From Prauserella cavernicola (GTDB taxonomy: Bacteria; Actinomycetota; Actinomycetes; Mycobacteriales; Pseudonocardiaceae), in NCBI RefSeq assembly GCF_016595675.1, contig NZ_JAENJH010000003.1, positions 1 to 64,000 of the forward strand: a stretch of 64,000 bases of DNA. Reading direction: 5' to 3'. The position numbers and the translations under genes were made by a program. The notes under the pieces were generated by a model. It saw only the letters and a list, made by a program, of their open reading frames with translations. It did not search any database and was not told where the DNA came from. Below are positions 24,102-33,736 of this stretch, piece by piece (within the stretch, counting starts at the first letter, position 1; each line of letters starts with the position of its first letter).

Positions 24102-25031
24102 CTACGGTACCCGGTTCGGACGCGGTGCGTCCTCGCCGAAAGCGTCCACCGCGGCCAGCCACGCGGCCCCGAACACGCCGTCGTCGCTGGCGAGTACGTC
24201 CAGGTGAGCGAGGCCCTTCCGCACGCTGATCCCCACCGGGCTCTGCTCGCCGAGCACACTGCCGACCAGCACCACCGGCGTCCGTTCTCCCGGTTCCCTC
24301 GCGGCGAGCGCGAGCTCGGTCAGCAGCACCGCCGCGCGCTCGACGATCGCCGCGGCGACGGGGTCGCGGCCGGCGGTCTCGCTCACGAGCGGCGCGAAGC
24401 GCGCGAGCCGCACGGGGCGCTCGGCGTTGGCCGCTGTGATGAGCCGGTGGTAGGCCTTCGGCTCCCCGGCGTCCACACCTGTCGCGGCCAGCACCGCGTC
24501 CACGAGCGGACCGTGCTCACCGCCCCGGGTCAGCACGTCGAGCGTGGCCCGCACGGCCTCCCTGCCGAGCCAGAAGCCGGAGCCCTCGTCGCCGAGCAAC
24601 CAGCCGTAGCCGCCCGCCACCGACACCATGCGCCGCTTGCGGATCCGGCCCGCGATGGAGCCCGTGCCCGCGATCAGCACCGTGCCGTCCGGCTCCGCCG
24701 TGGCCGACGCGAAGGCCGTCTCCGCGTCGGACACCACGCGCGGGGCCACGCCGAACCCGGCCCGCTGCCAGGCCTGCTCGAACACCGTGGCCACGGCCGG
24801 GTCGGACAGCTTGCTCGTGCCCGCCATGCCGATCACGATCGCGCTCGGCCCGCCGAGGCCCGCCAGCGCGGCGCCGACGGCGTCGGCGATGGCGCCTGCT
24901 GCCTGCTCGGGCGGGTGCGAGTTCGGGTTGGCGCCGCCCGCCCTGCCGGTGCCGAGCACCGCGCCGTCCGCGTCCAGCGCGAGCGCGCGGGTGGCGGTGC
25001 CGCCCGCGTCGACGCCCACTACGTGGCTCAC
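24102..25031 (-). CDS. BadF/BadG-type ATPase, probable N-acetylglucosamine kinase
   Basis: This 309-residue kinase of the ASKHA fold shows the phosphate-1 loop VVGVDAGGTATRALALD, phosphate-2 loop VLIAGTGSIAGRI, and GGYGWLLGDEGSGFWLGREAV, the arrangement of eukaryotic-type N-acetylglucosamine kinases. It should phosphorylate GlcNAc or a related aminosugar at O6. The GTG start overlaps the stop of the SIS gene by four bases, so both are translated together. The divergent dasR gene and the operator between them support a role in aminosugar use. Confidence 0.85.
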   Translation of the reverse strand: MSHVVGVDAGGTATRALALDADGAVLGTGRAGGANPNSHPPEQAAGAIADAVGAALAGLGGPSAIVIGMAGTSKLSDPAVATVFEQAWQRAGFGVAPRVVSDAETAFASATAEPDGTVLIAGTGSIAGRIRKRRMVSVAGGYGWLLGDEGSGFWLGREAVRATLDVLTRGGEHGPLVDAVLAATGVDAGEPKAYHRLITAANAERPVRLARFAPLVSETAGRDPVAAAIVERAAVLLTELALAAREPGERTPVVLVGSVLGEQSPVGISVRKGLAHLDVLASDDGVFGAAWLAAVDAFGEDAPRPNRVP

Positions 25032-26071
25032 CGTGTCTTCGTCACCTTCCGCAGTCCACGGGGGTTGTCCGGGTCGCCGCCCCTGGCCAGGGAGAGCCCG
25101 AGGGCGAGCCGCTGCACCGGCAGCACCTCCAGCACGGGCGCCACCTCCTCGGCCGTCTCCGGCACGTCGATGTGCAGCGCGCCGGGCATGTCCGAGGTCG
25201 CAGAGCCCACCGTCAGCACGTCGGCACCGCGTTCGGCCACGGCGCCGAGCACGTCGCCCATCGCCGCGCCGCCCGTGCCCTTGCTGGTCACGGCGAGCAC
25301 GGCGGTCTCCTCGTCCACCGCCGCGACCGGACCGTGCAGCAGGTCGGCTCCACTGTAGGCGCGGGTGGCGAGGTAACTGGTCTCGGCGAGCTTGAGGGAC
25401 GCCTCCAGCGCCGTGGCGTAGGAGTAGCCGCGCGCCGCGGCGATGACGCGGTCGGCGAAGCGGTAGCGGTCCACCGCGCGCGCGACCGCGCTCTCGGAGC
25501 CGTCGAGCGTGCGCCTGGCGAGCTCGCCGATGTCGCGGACGGCCTCGCCCTGGCCGCCTCGCACGGCGTCGACCAGCAGGTACAGCGCCAGCAGGGTCGC
25601 CGAGTAGGTCTTGGTGGCCGCCACGGCGTGCTCCTCGCCCGCCCGCACGTCCACGGCGAGTTCGGCGGCGGAGAACAGCTTCGATGACGCGGTGTTGCTG
25701 ACCGCTACGGTGAGTGCACCCCGTTCGCGAGCGGCCTCGGTGACCTCCAGCAGGTCGGGGGACCCGCCGCTCTGGCTGACCGAGATGAGCAGGACGTCGC
25801 GGAGATCGGGTCGCGCGCCGTAGAGAGTTGTGGTGGACGGCGACACGAGTCCGGTAGGCAGACCGAGCAGTACCTCGATGAGGTACTTGGCATACAACGC
25901 AGCGTGATCGCTCGACCCCCTGGCCGCGAGCAGTGCGAACCGGGGCGGGGACGCGGCGATCGCGCGGGCGACTTCGGCGATTTCGGACCGCTGTTGGACG
26001 AGACCTGCCAAAATGTCTGGTTGTTCGTCGATCTCGGCCGTCATATTGAGACCGGGTTTGCCCTCTATCAC
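25028..26071 (-). CDS. SIS-domain protein, GlmS/AgaS-like (aminosugar phosphate isomerase/deaminase)
   Basis: This 347-residue protein has two SIS domains without the N-terminal glutaminase domain of GlmS. The first contains LLAARGSSDHAALYAKYLIE and LLISVSQSGGSPD, the sugar-phosphate loop; the second contains TALEASLKLAETSY and SGADLLHGPVAAV. It probably deaminates or isomerises glucosamine 6-phosphate or a related compound. The GTG at 26071 follows GAGAGGACCACC; an ATG nine codons later lacks a good site. It leads the kinase gene and faces dasR across the dre site. Confidence 0.85.
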   Translation of the reverse strand: MIEGKPGLNMTAEIDEQPDILAGLVQQRSEIAEVARAIAASPPRFALLAARGSSDHAALYAKYLIEVLLGLPTGLVSPSTTTLYGARPDLRDVLLISVSQSGGSPDLLEVTEAARERGALTVAVSNTASSKLFSAAELAVDVRAGEEHAVAATKTYSATLLALYLLVDAVRGGQGEAVRDIGELARRTLDGSESAVARAVDRYRFADRVIAAARGYSYATALEASLKLAETSYLATRAYSGADLLHGPVAAVDEETAVLAVTSKGTGGAAMGDVLGAVAERGADVLTVGSATSDMPGALHIDVPETAEEVAPVLEVLPVQRLALGLSLARGGDPDNPRGLRKVTKTR

Positions 26072-26091
26072 GGTGGTCCTCTCGTCGGCCG

Positions 26092-26109
26092 TTGAGGTCT
26101 AGACCAATA
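26092..26109. promoter_or_regulatory. dre-type operator (DasR-responsive element)
   Basis: TTGAGGTCTAGACCAATA contains the perfect palindrome GGTCTAGACC at 26096-26105. The DasR binding consensus known from Streptomyces is built on TGGTCTAGACCA, so this matches all but one base of the core. It lies between the aminosugar operon (start 26071, minus) and dasR (start 26193, plus), where it can control both. Confidence 0.85.
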
Positions 26110-26192
26110 GTAGACGGGTCCGCCAAGGACTGCGCAGGGTAGTTTTGCAGGTGAGGTGTGAGGCAGTGAGGCGTTCCAGTAAGGAGTCGGTC

Positions 26193-26948
26193 ATGTTGGA
26201 GACGGTTTCCGGGGGTTCATTGGGTTCGGTATCCGGCTCACGTGGCCAGCGCGAGCCGAAGTACTGGGCTCTCAAACAGCATCTGCTCGATCTGCTGGAG
26301 GCGCTACCGGCCGGTTCGCCCATTCCCACTGAAAGGGCGCTCGCCGGAGATTTCAGCGTCTCGCGCACGACCGTGCGTCAGGCCCTCGCCGACCTGACAG
26401 CGGAGGGCAGGCTGCACCGCGTCCAGGGCAAGGGCACGTTCGCGGCCGAGCCGAAGGTCGCCCAGCGGCTCCAGTTGTCCTCCTACACCGAGGACATGCG
26501 GGCTCAGGGGCGCGAGCCCTCCTCGCAGCTGCTGGAGATCGACGAGATCGTCGCGGAGGGTGAGCTGCCGAAGCTGCTCGGTATCCGTACCGGCGCGAAG
26601 GTGCTCAAGCTCAAGCGGCTGCGGCTCGCCGACGGGGAGCCGATGGCGGTGGAGACCACACACCTGCCGCTGGCTCGGTTCCGGGGCCTGCGCAAGGAGG
26701 TGTCGGAGGGCGGCTCCCTCTACGCAGCGTTGCGCGAGCGTTACGGGCTGGTGCTCGACCGCGCCGAGGAGACGATCGAGACCTCGCTCGCGGGGCCGCA
26801 GGAGGCCGAGTTGCTCGGCGCCGATGTCGGAATGCCGGTTTTGCTGCTTTCCCGGCATTCGTTCGCGGGCGACAAGCCGGTCGAGTTCGTGCGCTCCATT
26901 TACCGCGGCGACCGGTACAAGTTCGTCACGACGCTGCTCCGGCCCTGA
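26193..26948 (+). CDS. dasR: GntR/HutC family regulator DasR
   Basis: This 251-residue regulator has an N-terminal winged helix (about residues 25-90; [35 protein letters not shown]) and a UTRA ligand domain (about 95-250; [62 protein letters not shown]). These stretches are almost those of Streptomyces DasR, which represses N-acetylglucosamine uptake, chitinase and many antibiotic genes and releases DNA on binding glucosamine 6-phosphate. The ATG at 26193 has AAGGAG six bases upstream. It lies beside a dre site and a GlcNAc kinase operon. Confidence 0.92.
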   Translation: MLETVSGGSLGSVSGSRGQREPKYWALKQHLLDLLEALPAGSPIPTERALAGDFSVSRTTVRQALADLTAEGRLHRVQGKGTFAAEPKVAQRLQLSSYTEDMRAQGREPSSQLLEIDEIVAEGELPKLLGIRTGAKVLKLKRLRLADGEPMAVETTHLPLARFRGLRKEVSEGGSLYAALRERYGLVLDRAEETIETSLAGPQEAELLGADVGMPVLLLSRHSFAGDKPVEFVRSIYRGDRYKFVTTLLRP

Positions 26949-26967
26949 TTCCCCCTTGGCTGAATCG

Positions 26968-27001
26968 CCCCGCGCGCGGGTTGGCTTCGCCCCGCGCGGG
27001 G
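26968..27001 (+). terminator. Terminator after dasR
   Basis: Arms ccccgcgcg (26968-26976) and cgcgcgggg (26993-27001) pair perfectly over 9 bp, 20 bases after the dasR stop. No T-run follows. Confidence 0.5.
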
Positions 27002-27191
27002 TATGCGTCGGCTTGGCGGTTTCCGGTGCGGCACGGTGATCTTGAAACCTCGCGTCAAGTCCGCGTGAGATTTCTAGGGTCCAATGTAGACCGCCGTGTC
27101 CGTGCTCACTCTTGGCAACGTCGGGAGCGATTCCGGCGATGAACACGTTGAGGGTTCTGGAGACGGCGAGTCCGCGCGAGCGATCGGAATC

Positions 27192-28073
27192 ATGGCTGAG
27201 GAGAAGAAGAAAGAAGCAGAAGAGGAATCGGAGAAATCCGGCCTCAAACCCGTACAGGTGATCGCGGCCGCCCTGGCCGCGGTCACGGCCGCTTTTCTGG
27301 GGTCGTCGCTGGGCGTTTACGGCACGGTGCTCGGCGCCGGCGTGATCAGCGTGGCGACCACGGTCGGTAGTGAGCTGTACCTGCGCTCACTGAACAGCAC
27401 CAAGGAAGCGACGAAGAAGGCGAAGGCGAAGGCCGCCGCCATCACCGACGCCAGGGGCTGGCAGACCAAGGTGCAGCAGCGCGTCGCGGTGACCGAGCAG
27501 CCGACGGTGCCCACCACCCGGATGCCGGTGCCCGACGAGGAACGAACGCGATACCTGCCCAAGCCTGACGAGGAGAAGACGGTCTTCCTGCCCCTGCCGG
27601 GCGAGGACGACAAGAGCGGTGCCGGCGAGCAGCGGGCCTGGTGGAAACGCCGCATGCCGTTGTTGCTGGCCACTAGCGTCGTGGCCTTCGTGATCGGGAT
27701 GTTCGCGGTCACGGGCTTCGAGTTCGCCACCGGCGGCTCGTTGTCCGGCGAGGGACGCAGCACGGTAGGCCAGCTGGTGGGCAACAACTCGGGCCAGACG
27801 GAGCAGCGCGAGCAGCCTCCCGGTCAGCCCGCCACCACCGAACAGCAGGAGCCCACCGGGGGCCCCGAGACGACGGACGAGGCCACCCCGACGGAGGAGA
27901 GCACCCCGAGCTCCACCGAGTCGGAGGAGTCCTCCTCGTCGACGGAGTCCTCGGAGTCGAGCAGCAGCTCGGAGGAGCCCACGTCGACGGAGGAGGTGCC
28001 GCTGCCCGGCGCCGGTGACTCCGGCGGCCGGACCGGCGGTGGCGCCGAGGTCACGCCGAACGCGGTGCCGTGA
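27192..28073 (+). CDS. Membrane protein with acidic serine/threonine-rich tail, unknown
   Basis: This 293-residue protein begins [12 protein letters not shown], followed by two close membrane segments ([20 protein letters not shown] and [16 protein letters not shown]), a basic and polar loop, a third membrane helix (about residues 183-205; [19 protein letters not shown]), and a long outer tail of Pro, Thr, Ser and Glu with runs such as [16 protein letters not shown]. Such actinomycete proteins are common and uncharacterised. An upstream GTG at 27096 would add 32 residues; the ATG at 27192 is favoured by the shape of the N-terminus. Its end overlaps thiE by 23 bases. Confidence 0.7.
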   Translation: MAEEKKKEAEEESEKSGLKPVQVIAAALAAVTAAFLGSSLGVYGTVLGAGVISVATTVGSELYLRSLNSTKEATKKAKAKAAAITDARGWQTKVQQRVAVTEQPTVPTTRMPVPDEERTRYLPKPDEEKTVFLPLPGEDDKSGAGEQRAWWKRRMPLLLATSVVAFVIGMFAVTGFEFATGGSLSGEGRSTVGQLVGNNSGQTEQREQPPGQPATTEQQEPTGGPETTDEATPTEESTPSSTESEESSSSTESSESSSSSEEPTSTEEVPLPGAGDSGGRTGGGAEVTPNAVP

Positions 28074-28731
28074 GGGCCTGCCGCAGCTCCGCGGCCGCGG
28101 CCCTGGGGTCCTCGGCCTCGGTGATCGCCCTGACCACCACGGCCCGGTCGGCCCCGGCGGCGAGCACCTCGGGCACCCTGGCGAGGTCGATGCCGCCGAT
28201 GGCGAACCACGGGCGGTCGGTGCCGCTCCGGCTCACTGCCCGCACCAGGTCGAGCCCCGGCGCCTCGCGGCCGGGCTTGGTCGGGGTCGGCCAGCACGGG
28301 CCCGTGCAGAAGTAGTCGACGCCGGGCTCGGCGGCGGCCGCCAGTGCCTGCTCCGGCGAATGCGTCGACCTGCCGAGCACGGGCTCGTCGCCGAGTACGC
28401 GCCTAGCCACGGCCACCGGGAGGTCGTCCTGGCCGAGGTGCAGCACGTCGGCGCCGGCCGCGAGCGCGACGTCGGCCCGGTCGTTGACCGACAGCAGCGC
28501 GTCGTGCTCGGCGCAGGCCTGCGCCAGTACCTCCAGCGCGGCCAGCTCCTGGCTCGCCTCGAGCGGAGCGCCGCCCGTCTTGTCCCTGAGCTGGATGATG
28601 TCGACGCCGCCCGCGAGTGCCGCGCGAGCGAACTCGGCGAGGTCGCCGCGCGCGAGCCGCGCGTCGGTGCACAGGTACAGGCGGGCTCGCGAGAGTCGGT
28701 CGCGGATCTGATCACCGTTGAGGCCGGGCAT
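28051..28731 (-). CDS. thiE: Thiamine-phosphate synthase
   Basis: This 226-residue TIM-barrel enzyme joins HMP pyrophosphate and thiazole phosphate to thiamine phosphate. Motifs include [21 protein letters not shown] with the phosphate-binding Arg-Asp, [36 protein letters not shown] and [25 protein letters not shown]. It is divergent from the thiOSG operon with about 130 bases between the starts. No TPP riboswitch is visible on its own strand, so it seems to escape the control seen for the other thiamin genes here. Confidence 0.93.
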   Translation of the reverse strand: MPGLNGDQIRDRLSRARLYLCTDARLARGDLAEFARAALAGGVDIIQLRDKTGGAPLEASQELAALEVLAQACAEHDALLSVNDRADVALAAGADVLHLGQDDLPVAVARRVLGDEPVLGRSTHSPEQALAAAAEPGVDYFCTGPCWPTPTKPGREAPGLDLVRAVSRSGTDRPWFAIGGIDLARVPEVLAAGADRAVVVRAITEAEDPRAAAAELRQALTAPRSA

Positions 28732-28753
28732 GGCGTCACCGTAGTACGGGCGG

Positions 28754-28759
28754 TAGCCT
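28754..28759 (+). promoter_or_regulatory. Putative -10 element of the thiOSG transcript
   Basis: TAGCCT fits the actinobacterial TANNNT pattern and would place the transcript start close to 28766, just before the TPP riboswitch. No convincing -35 box is seen at the expected distance. Confidence 0.35.
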
Positions 28760-28769
28760 GGTGGGCGTC

Positions 28770-28856
28770 CGCACGGGAGCCCGAGGAACGGGCTGAGAGG
28801 GAGCTGCCGCTCCGACCGTGGAACCTGATCCGGATCATGCCGGCGCAGGGAGCGTG
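28770..28856 (+). ncRNA. TPP riboswitch (THI element) upstream of thiO
   Basis: The conserved parts appear in order: a 5' stem region with CACGGGAG, the pyrimidine-sensor motif CTGAGA (at about 28793), and the pyrophosphate-sensor arm ACCTGATCC...CCGGCGCAGGGA (about 28823-28852). The closing stem runs into the GGGAGCG before the thiO start at 28863, so TPP binding probably hides the ribosome site. It controls thiO-thiS-thiG. Confidence 0.93.
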
Positions 28857-28862
28857 ATTCTC

Positions 28863-30945
<2,083 letters not shown>

Positions 30946-31025
30946 CGGGCTCACGCGCGGCGGCACCGGGCGCACCGTATGGTGAACGGCAATTTCCGCC
31001 GCGCGCGTACCCGAAGGAGCGTCAG

Positions 31026-31454
31026 GTGACCACGTCGACGGAAGACGTCCCCGGCAGGTTGTTCCTTGCCATCGGCAGGCTGTCGCGCTCGCTGCGGCAG
31101 GCGGGTTCGCCCGGGCCCGGCCACGGGGCGATCTCCGCGCTGGCCACGCTCAGCGCGTACGGCCAGATGCGGCTGGGGGACCTCGCGGCGAAGGAGGGCG
31201 TGGCAGCCGCGACGATGTCGCGGATCGTCGCGGCGCTGGTCGAGTCCGGTTACGTGCGCAGGGAGTCCGATCCGGTCGACCGCCGCGCGTGGCTCGCGAC
31301 GGTGACCGAGGACGGGGAGCGGGCGCTCTCGGGCGTGCGCTCCACGCGCATCCACGAGCTGAGCGCGCGCATCGACCGGCTCGCCCCGCCGCACCGCGAG
31401 GCACTGGCCGCGGCCCTCCCAGCCCTGGAAGCCTTGCTGACGGAGGAGGACTGA
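31026..31454 (+). CDS. MarR family transcriptional regulator
   Basis: This 142-residue winged-helix regulator shows ISALATLSAYGQMRLGDLAAKEGVAAATMSRIVAALVESGY as the DNA-binding region and RRESDPVDRRAWLATVTEDGE as the wing, quoted here in pieces. The GTG at 31026 follows GAAGGAGCG. It is the last plus-strand gene before the palindromic element and the converging ion-channel gene; its target is not evident and it may be autoregulatory. Confidence 0.82.
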   Translation: MTTSTEDVPGRLFLAIGRLSRSLRQAGSPGPGHGAISALATLSAYGQMRLGDLAAKEGVAAATMSRIVAALVESGYVRRESDPVDRRAWLATVTEDGERALSGVRSTRIHELSARIDRLAPPHREALAAALPALEALLTEED

Positions 31455-31484
31455 CCCACCCGCGCCAGCGCCACTACCCCCGCC

Positions 31485-31543
31485 ACTGCGGTGAAGGGCA
31501 CCTTTACTGCATCCAACGCGGTAAAGGTGCCCTTCACCGCAGT
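31485..31543. repeat. 59-bp palindromic intergenic element, copy 2
   Basis: A perfect 22-bp inverted repeat (31485-31506 with 31522-31543, arm starting actgcggtgaagggcacc) surrounds a 15-base centre. It shares the gcggtgaagggcacctt core with the element at 6773-6827. It lies 30 bases after the MarR stop and 11 bases beyond the stop of the converging ion-channel gene, a good position for a two-way terminator. Confidence 0.8.
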
Positions 31544-31554
31544 CAGGCGGGCTG

Positions 31555-32367
31555 CTAGCTCGGGTCCGGTTGGTGGTTCCGGAGTTCCGCCACCTCCGTG
31601 CGCAGCGCCCGCAGCTCCGCGAGGATCTCCGCGCTCACCGCCGCCTGTTCCGCCGCGTTGCGTTCCTCCTCCTCGCGGATCTCGTCGCGCAGCTGGTCCT
31701 CCATCGCGCTCACCACGACGGCGATGAACAGGTTCAGCACCGCGAAGCTCGACACGAGGATGTAGATCACGAAGAAGATCCACGCCATCGGCGCCTGTTC
31801 CATCACGCGCTCGGCGATGTCCGGCCACGCCTCGCCGGTCATCACCTGGAACAGCGTGAACAGCGACGTGCCGAGGTCGCTGAAGTCCTCGGGCGCGATC
31901 GCTCCGAAGAGCTTGGTGGCCATCACGCCCGCGACGAAGATGATCAGCCCCAGCAGCGCCACGATCGACGCCATGCCGGGCACCGCGGCCAGCAGCCCCG
32001 CCACGACCTTGCGCATCGACGGCACGAGCGAGACCAGCCGCAGCACGCGCAGGATGCGCAGCGCCCGCAGCACGGCCAACGGCCCGGTCGCGGGCACCAG
32101 CGCGATGCCGACCACCACGACGTCGAAGATGTTCCACGCGTCGCGGAAGAAGTCCTTGCCATAGGCGTAGAACTTCGCCAGCAGCTCCACCACGAAGATC
32201 GCGAGCGCGAGGTAGTCGATCGTGTGCAGCAGGGTCCCGTGGCTCGCCACGATCGTCGGTGACGTCTCCAGCGCGAGCGTGCCCGCGTTGACGATGATCA
32301 CGGCGATGATGAAGTTCTGAAACCGCCTGTCGTCGACGACCCGTCGGATGCGTTCTCGCGTTGTCAC
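31555..32367 (-). CDS. Voltage-gated-type cation channel (NaChBac-like)
   Basis: This 270-residue protein has six membrane helices like bacterial single-domain sodium channels. The S4 helix is RALRILRVLRLVSLVP with Arg101, 104, 107 and 110 at three-residue steps. The pore loop reads FTLFQVMTGEAWPD (Thr177-Gly178-Glu179-Ala180-Trp181), where NaChBac has TLESW, so the filter keeps Glu and Trp but differs in two places. A long C-terminal coiled coil (about 230-265) should hold the tetramer together. The GTG start follows AGGA by seven bases and lies 9 bases after thiD. Confidence 0.85.
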   Translation of the reverse strand: MTTRERIRRVVDDRRFQNFIIAVIIVNAGTLALETSPTIVASHGTLLHTIDYLALAIFVVELLAKFYAYGKDFFRDAWNIFDVVVVGIALVPATGPLAVLRALRILRVLRLVSLVPSMRKVVAGLLAAVPGMASIVALLGLIIFVAGVMATKLFGAIAPEDFSDLGTSLFTLFQVMTGEAWPDIAERVMEQAPMAWIFFVIYILVSSFAVLNLFIAVVVSAMEDQLRDEIREEEERNAAEQAAVSAEILAELRALRTEVAELRNHQPDPS

Positions 32368-32376
32368 GCGGGAATC

Positions 32377-33210
32377 CTAGGGTGAGGGCTCCGGGGCGAG
32401 TCTCCAGAACGCCGAAACCGGCCCGACCTTGGCGCCCATCGGATACGAGTGCTCGACGGCGTTGCTGACGAACCACTTGCCGAACTTCGCGGCCTCGGCC
32501 ATCTCCATGCCGCGCGCGAGTCCCGCGGTGAGCGCGGAGGCCATCGCGTCGCCCGCGCCGTGGGTGTGCGGGGTCGCGAAGCGCGGTCCCGGCAGCTCGG
32601 TGAACGTCGTGCCGTCGTAGAGCACGTCGACGCACTCCGGGTCCTCCACCAGGTGCCCGCTCTTGACCAGCACGTGGCGAGGGCCGAGGTCGCGCAGCGC
32701 GACGGCGGCCTCGCGCATCCGGTCGCGGTCGGTCACGTCGATGCCGGTGAGCAGCCGCACCTCGTCGAGGTTCGGGGTGACGACGGTCGCGCGGGGCAGC
32801 AGTTCCTCGCGCAATGCGGAGAGCCCGGCCTCGTCGAAGAGCGGGTGGCCGTGCATCGAGGCGGCGACGGGGTCGACCACGAACGGCACCTCCGCATCGC
32901 GCCCGATGCCGGCCTTGTCGCACGCGCGGGCGACGGCGTGGATGATCTCGGCCGACGCGAGCATCCCGGTCTTGGCCGCCTGCAGGCCCATGTCGTCGGC
33001 GACCGCCTCGATCTGCGCCGCGACGATGTTCGCGGGGATGTCGGTGCGGTCGTGCACGCCGAGGGTGTTCTGCACGGTGACGGCGGTGACGGCGACCAGG
33101 CCGTGGACCCCGCAGGTCACGAAGGTCCTCAGGTCGGCCTGGAGTCCCGCGGCGCCCCCGGAGTCGGATCCGGCGATGGTCAGCGCTGCGGGCGGTCGGG
33201 CTTGGCTCAT
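32377..33210 (-). CDS. thiD: Hydroxymethylpyrimidine/phosphomethylpyrimidine kinase, copy 1
   Basis: This 277-residue ribokinase-fold enzyme phosphorylates HMP twice. Motifs: ALTIAGSDSGGAAGLQADLRTF, VQNTLGVHD, KTGMLASAEII, DPVAASMHGHPLF, VTPNLDEVRLL, and the anion-hole HTHGAGDAMASALTAGLARG. It is about 60 percent like the second copy at 35527 by eye. The ATG at 33210 has GGAGGTC upstream. It is co-directional with an NTF2-like gene before and the ion channel after, with small gaps. No riboswitch precedes it, unlike copy 2. Confidence 0.9.
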   Translation of the reverse strand: MSQARPPAALTIAGSDSGGAAGLQADLRTFVTCGVHGLVAVTAVTVQNTLGVHDRTDIPANIVAAQIEAVADDMGLQAAKTGMLASAEIIHAVARACDKAGIGRDAEVPFVVDPVAASMHGHPLFDEAGLSALREELLPRATVVTPNLDEVRLLTGIDVTDRDRMREAAVALRDLGPRHVLVKSGHLVEDPECVDVLYDGTTFTELPGPRFATPHTHGAGDAMASALTAGLARGMEMAEAAKFGKWFVSNAVEHSYPMGAKVGPVSAFWRLAPEPSP

Positions 33211-33255
33211 GACCTCCAGTGTCGCGCGCGGTCGTCGTCGAAGGTCACCGGGTGC

Positions 33256-33681
33256 CTAGGTGGCGAAGGCCTGCGCGACGGCGAGGCTGTCCTCGTAGAT
33301 GTGGTTGCGGACGATCAGGCCGCCCTCCACCGTGAGGTGCAGCGCGAACCTGGCCGTGTATGCGCGTCCGGTGTCCCGCGACGTCTGCCGGATCTCGCCG
33401 AGCACCACCGCGTCGGCGCCGTCCACGAGTATCCGTTCGATCCTGGTGTCCGCCTGCTCGGGCACGTGGTGCTCGGCCAGCGCACGGTAGTGGGCGGCGG
33501 TGTCGGAGCGGCTCGCGCGCTGGCGGATCCACGGGGTGTCGACCCGGCCGTGCTCGGCCTCGGGCCAGTTCAGCTTCCAGTCGCAGTCCTCGCCGTACAG
33601 CTCGGCGATGCGCTCGGGGTCGCCCGCTCCGATGCGGGTCAGCAGGTCGGTCACCACGGCGCGGGTCTTTGTCGTCGGCAT
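33256..33681 (-). CDS. NTF2-like (SnoaL) protein
   Basis: This 141-residue protein has the NTF2-like cone fold pattern: VVTDLLTRIGAGDPERIAELYGEDCDWKLNWP at the start (quoted only in part), then a middle strand IERILVDGADAVVLGEIRQTS and an end ARFALHLTVEGGLIVRNHIYEDSLAVA. Members bind or isomerise small hydrophobic ligands or act as polyketide cyclases. Its role is unknown. It sits 45 bases upstream of thiD on the same strand. Confidence 0.75.
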   Translation of the reverse strand: MPTTKTRAVVTDLLTRIGAGDPERIAELYGEDCDWKLNWPEAEHGRVDTPWIRQRASRSDTAAHYRALAEHHVPEQADTRIERILVDGADAVVLGEIRQTSRDTGRAYTARFALHLTVEGGLIVRNHIYEDSLAVAQAFAT

Positions 33682-33736
33682 GCTGACGATCGTCGTCGGC
33701 GCGGCGCACGAGCGCGATTACCTCGCACGTCATGCG

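Noticed and set aside
24102-26126. Apparent fusion of the kinase with an upstream Arg-rich extension
   Set aside because: The extension is the SIS gene read in another frame; the kinase has its own GTG overlapping the SIS stop.
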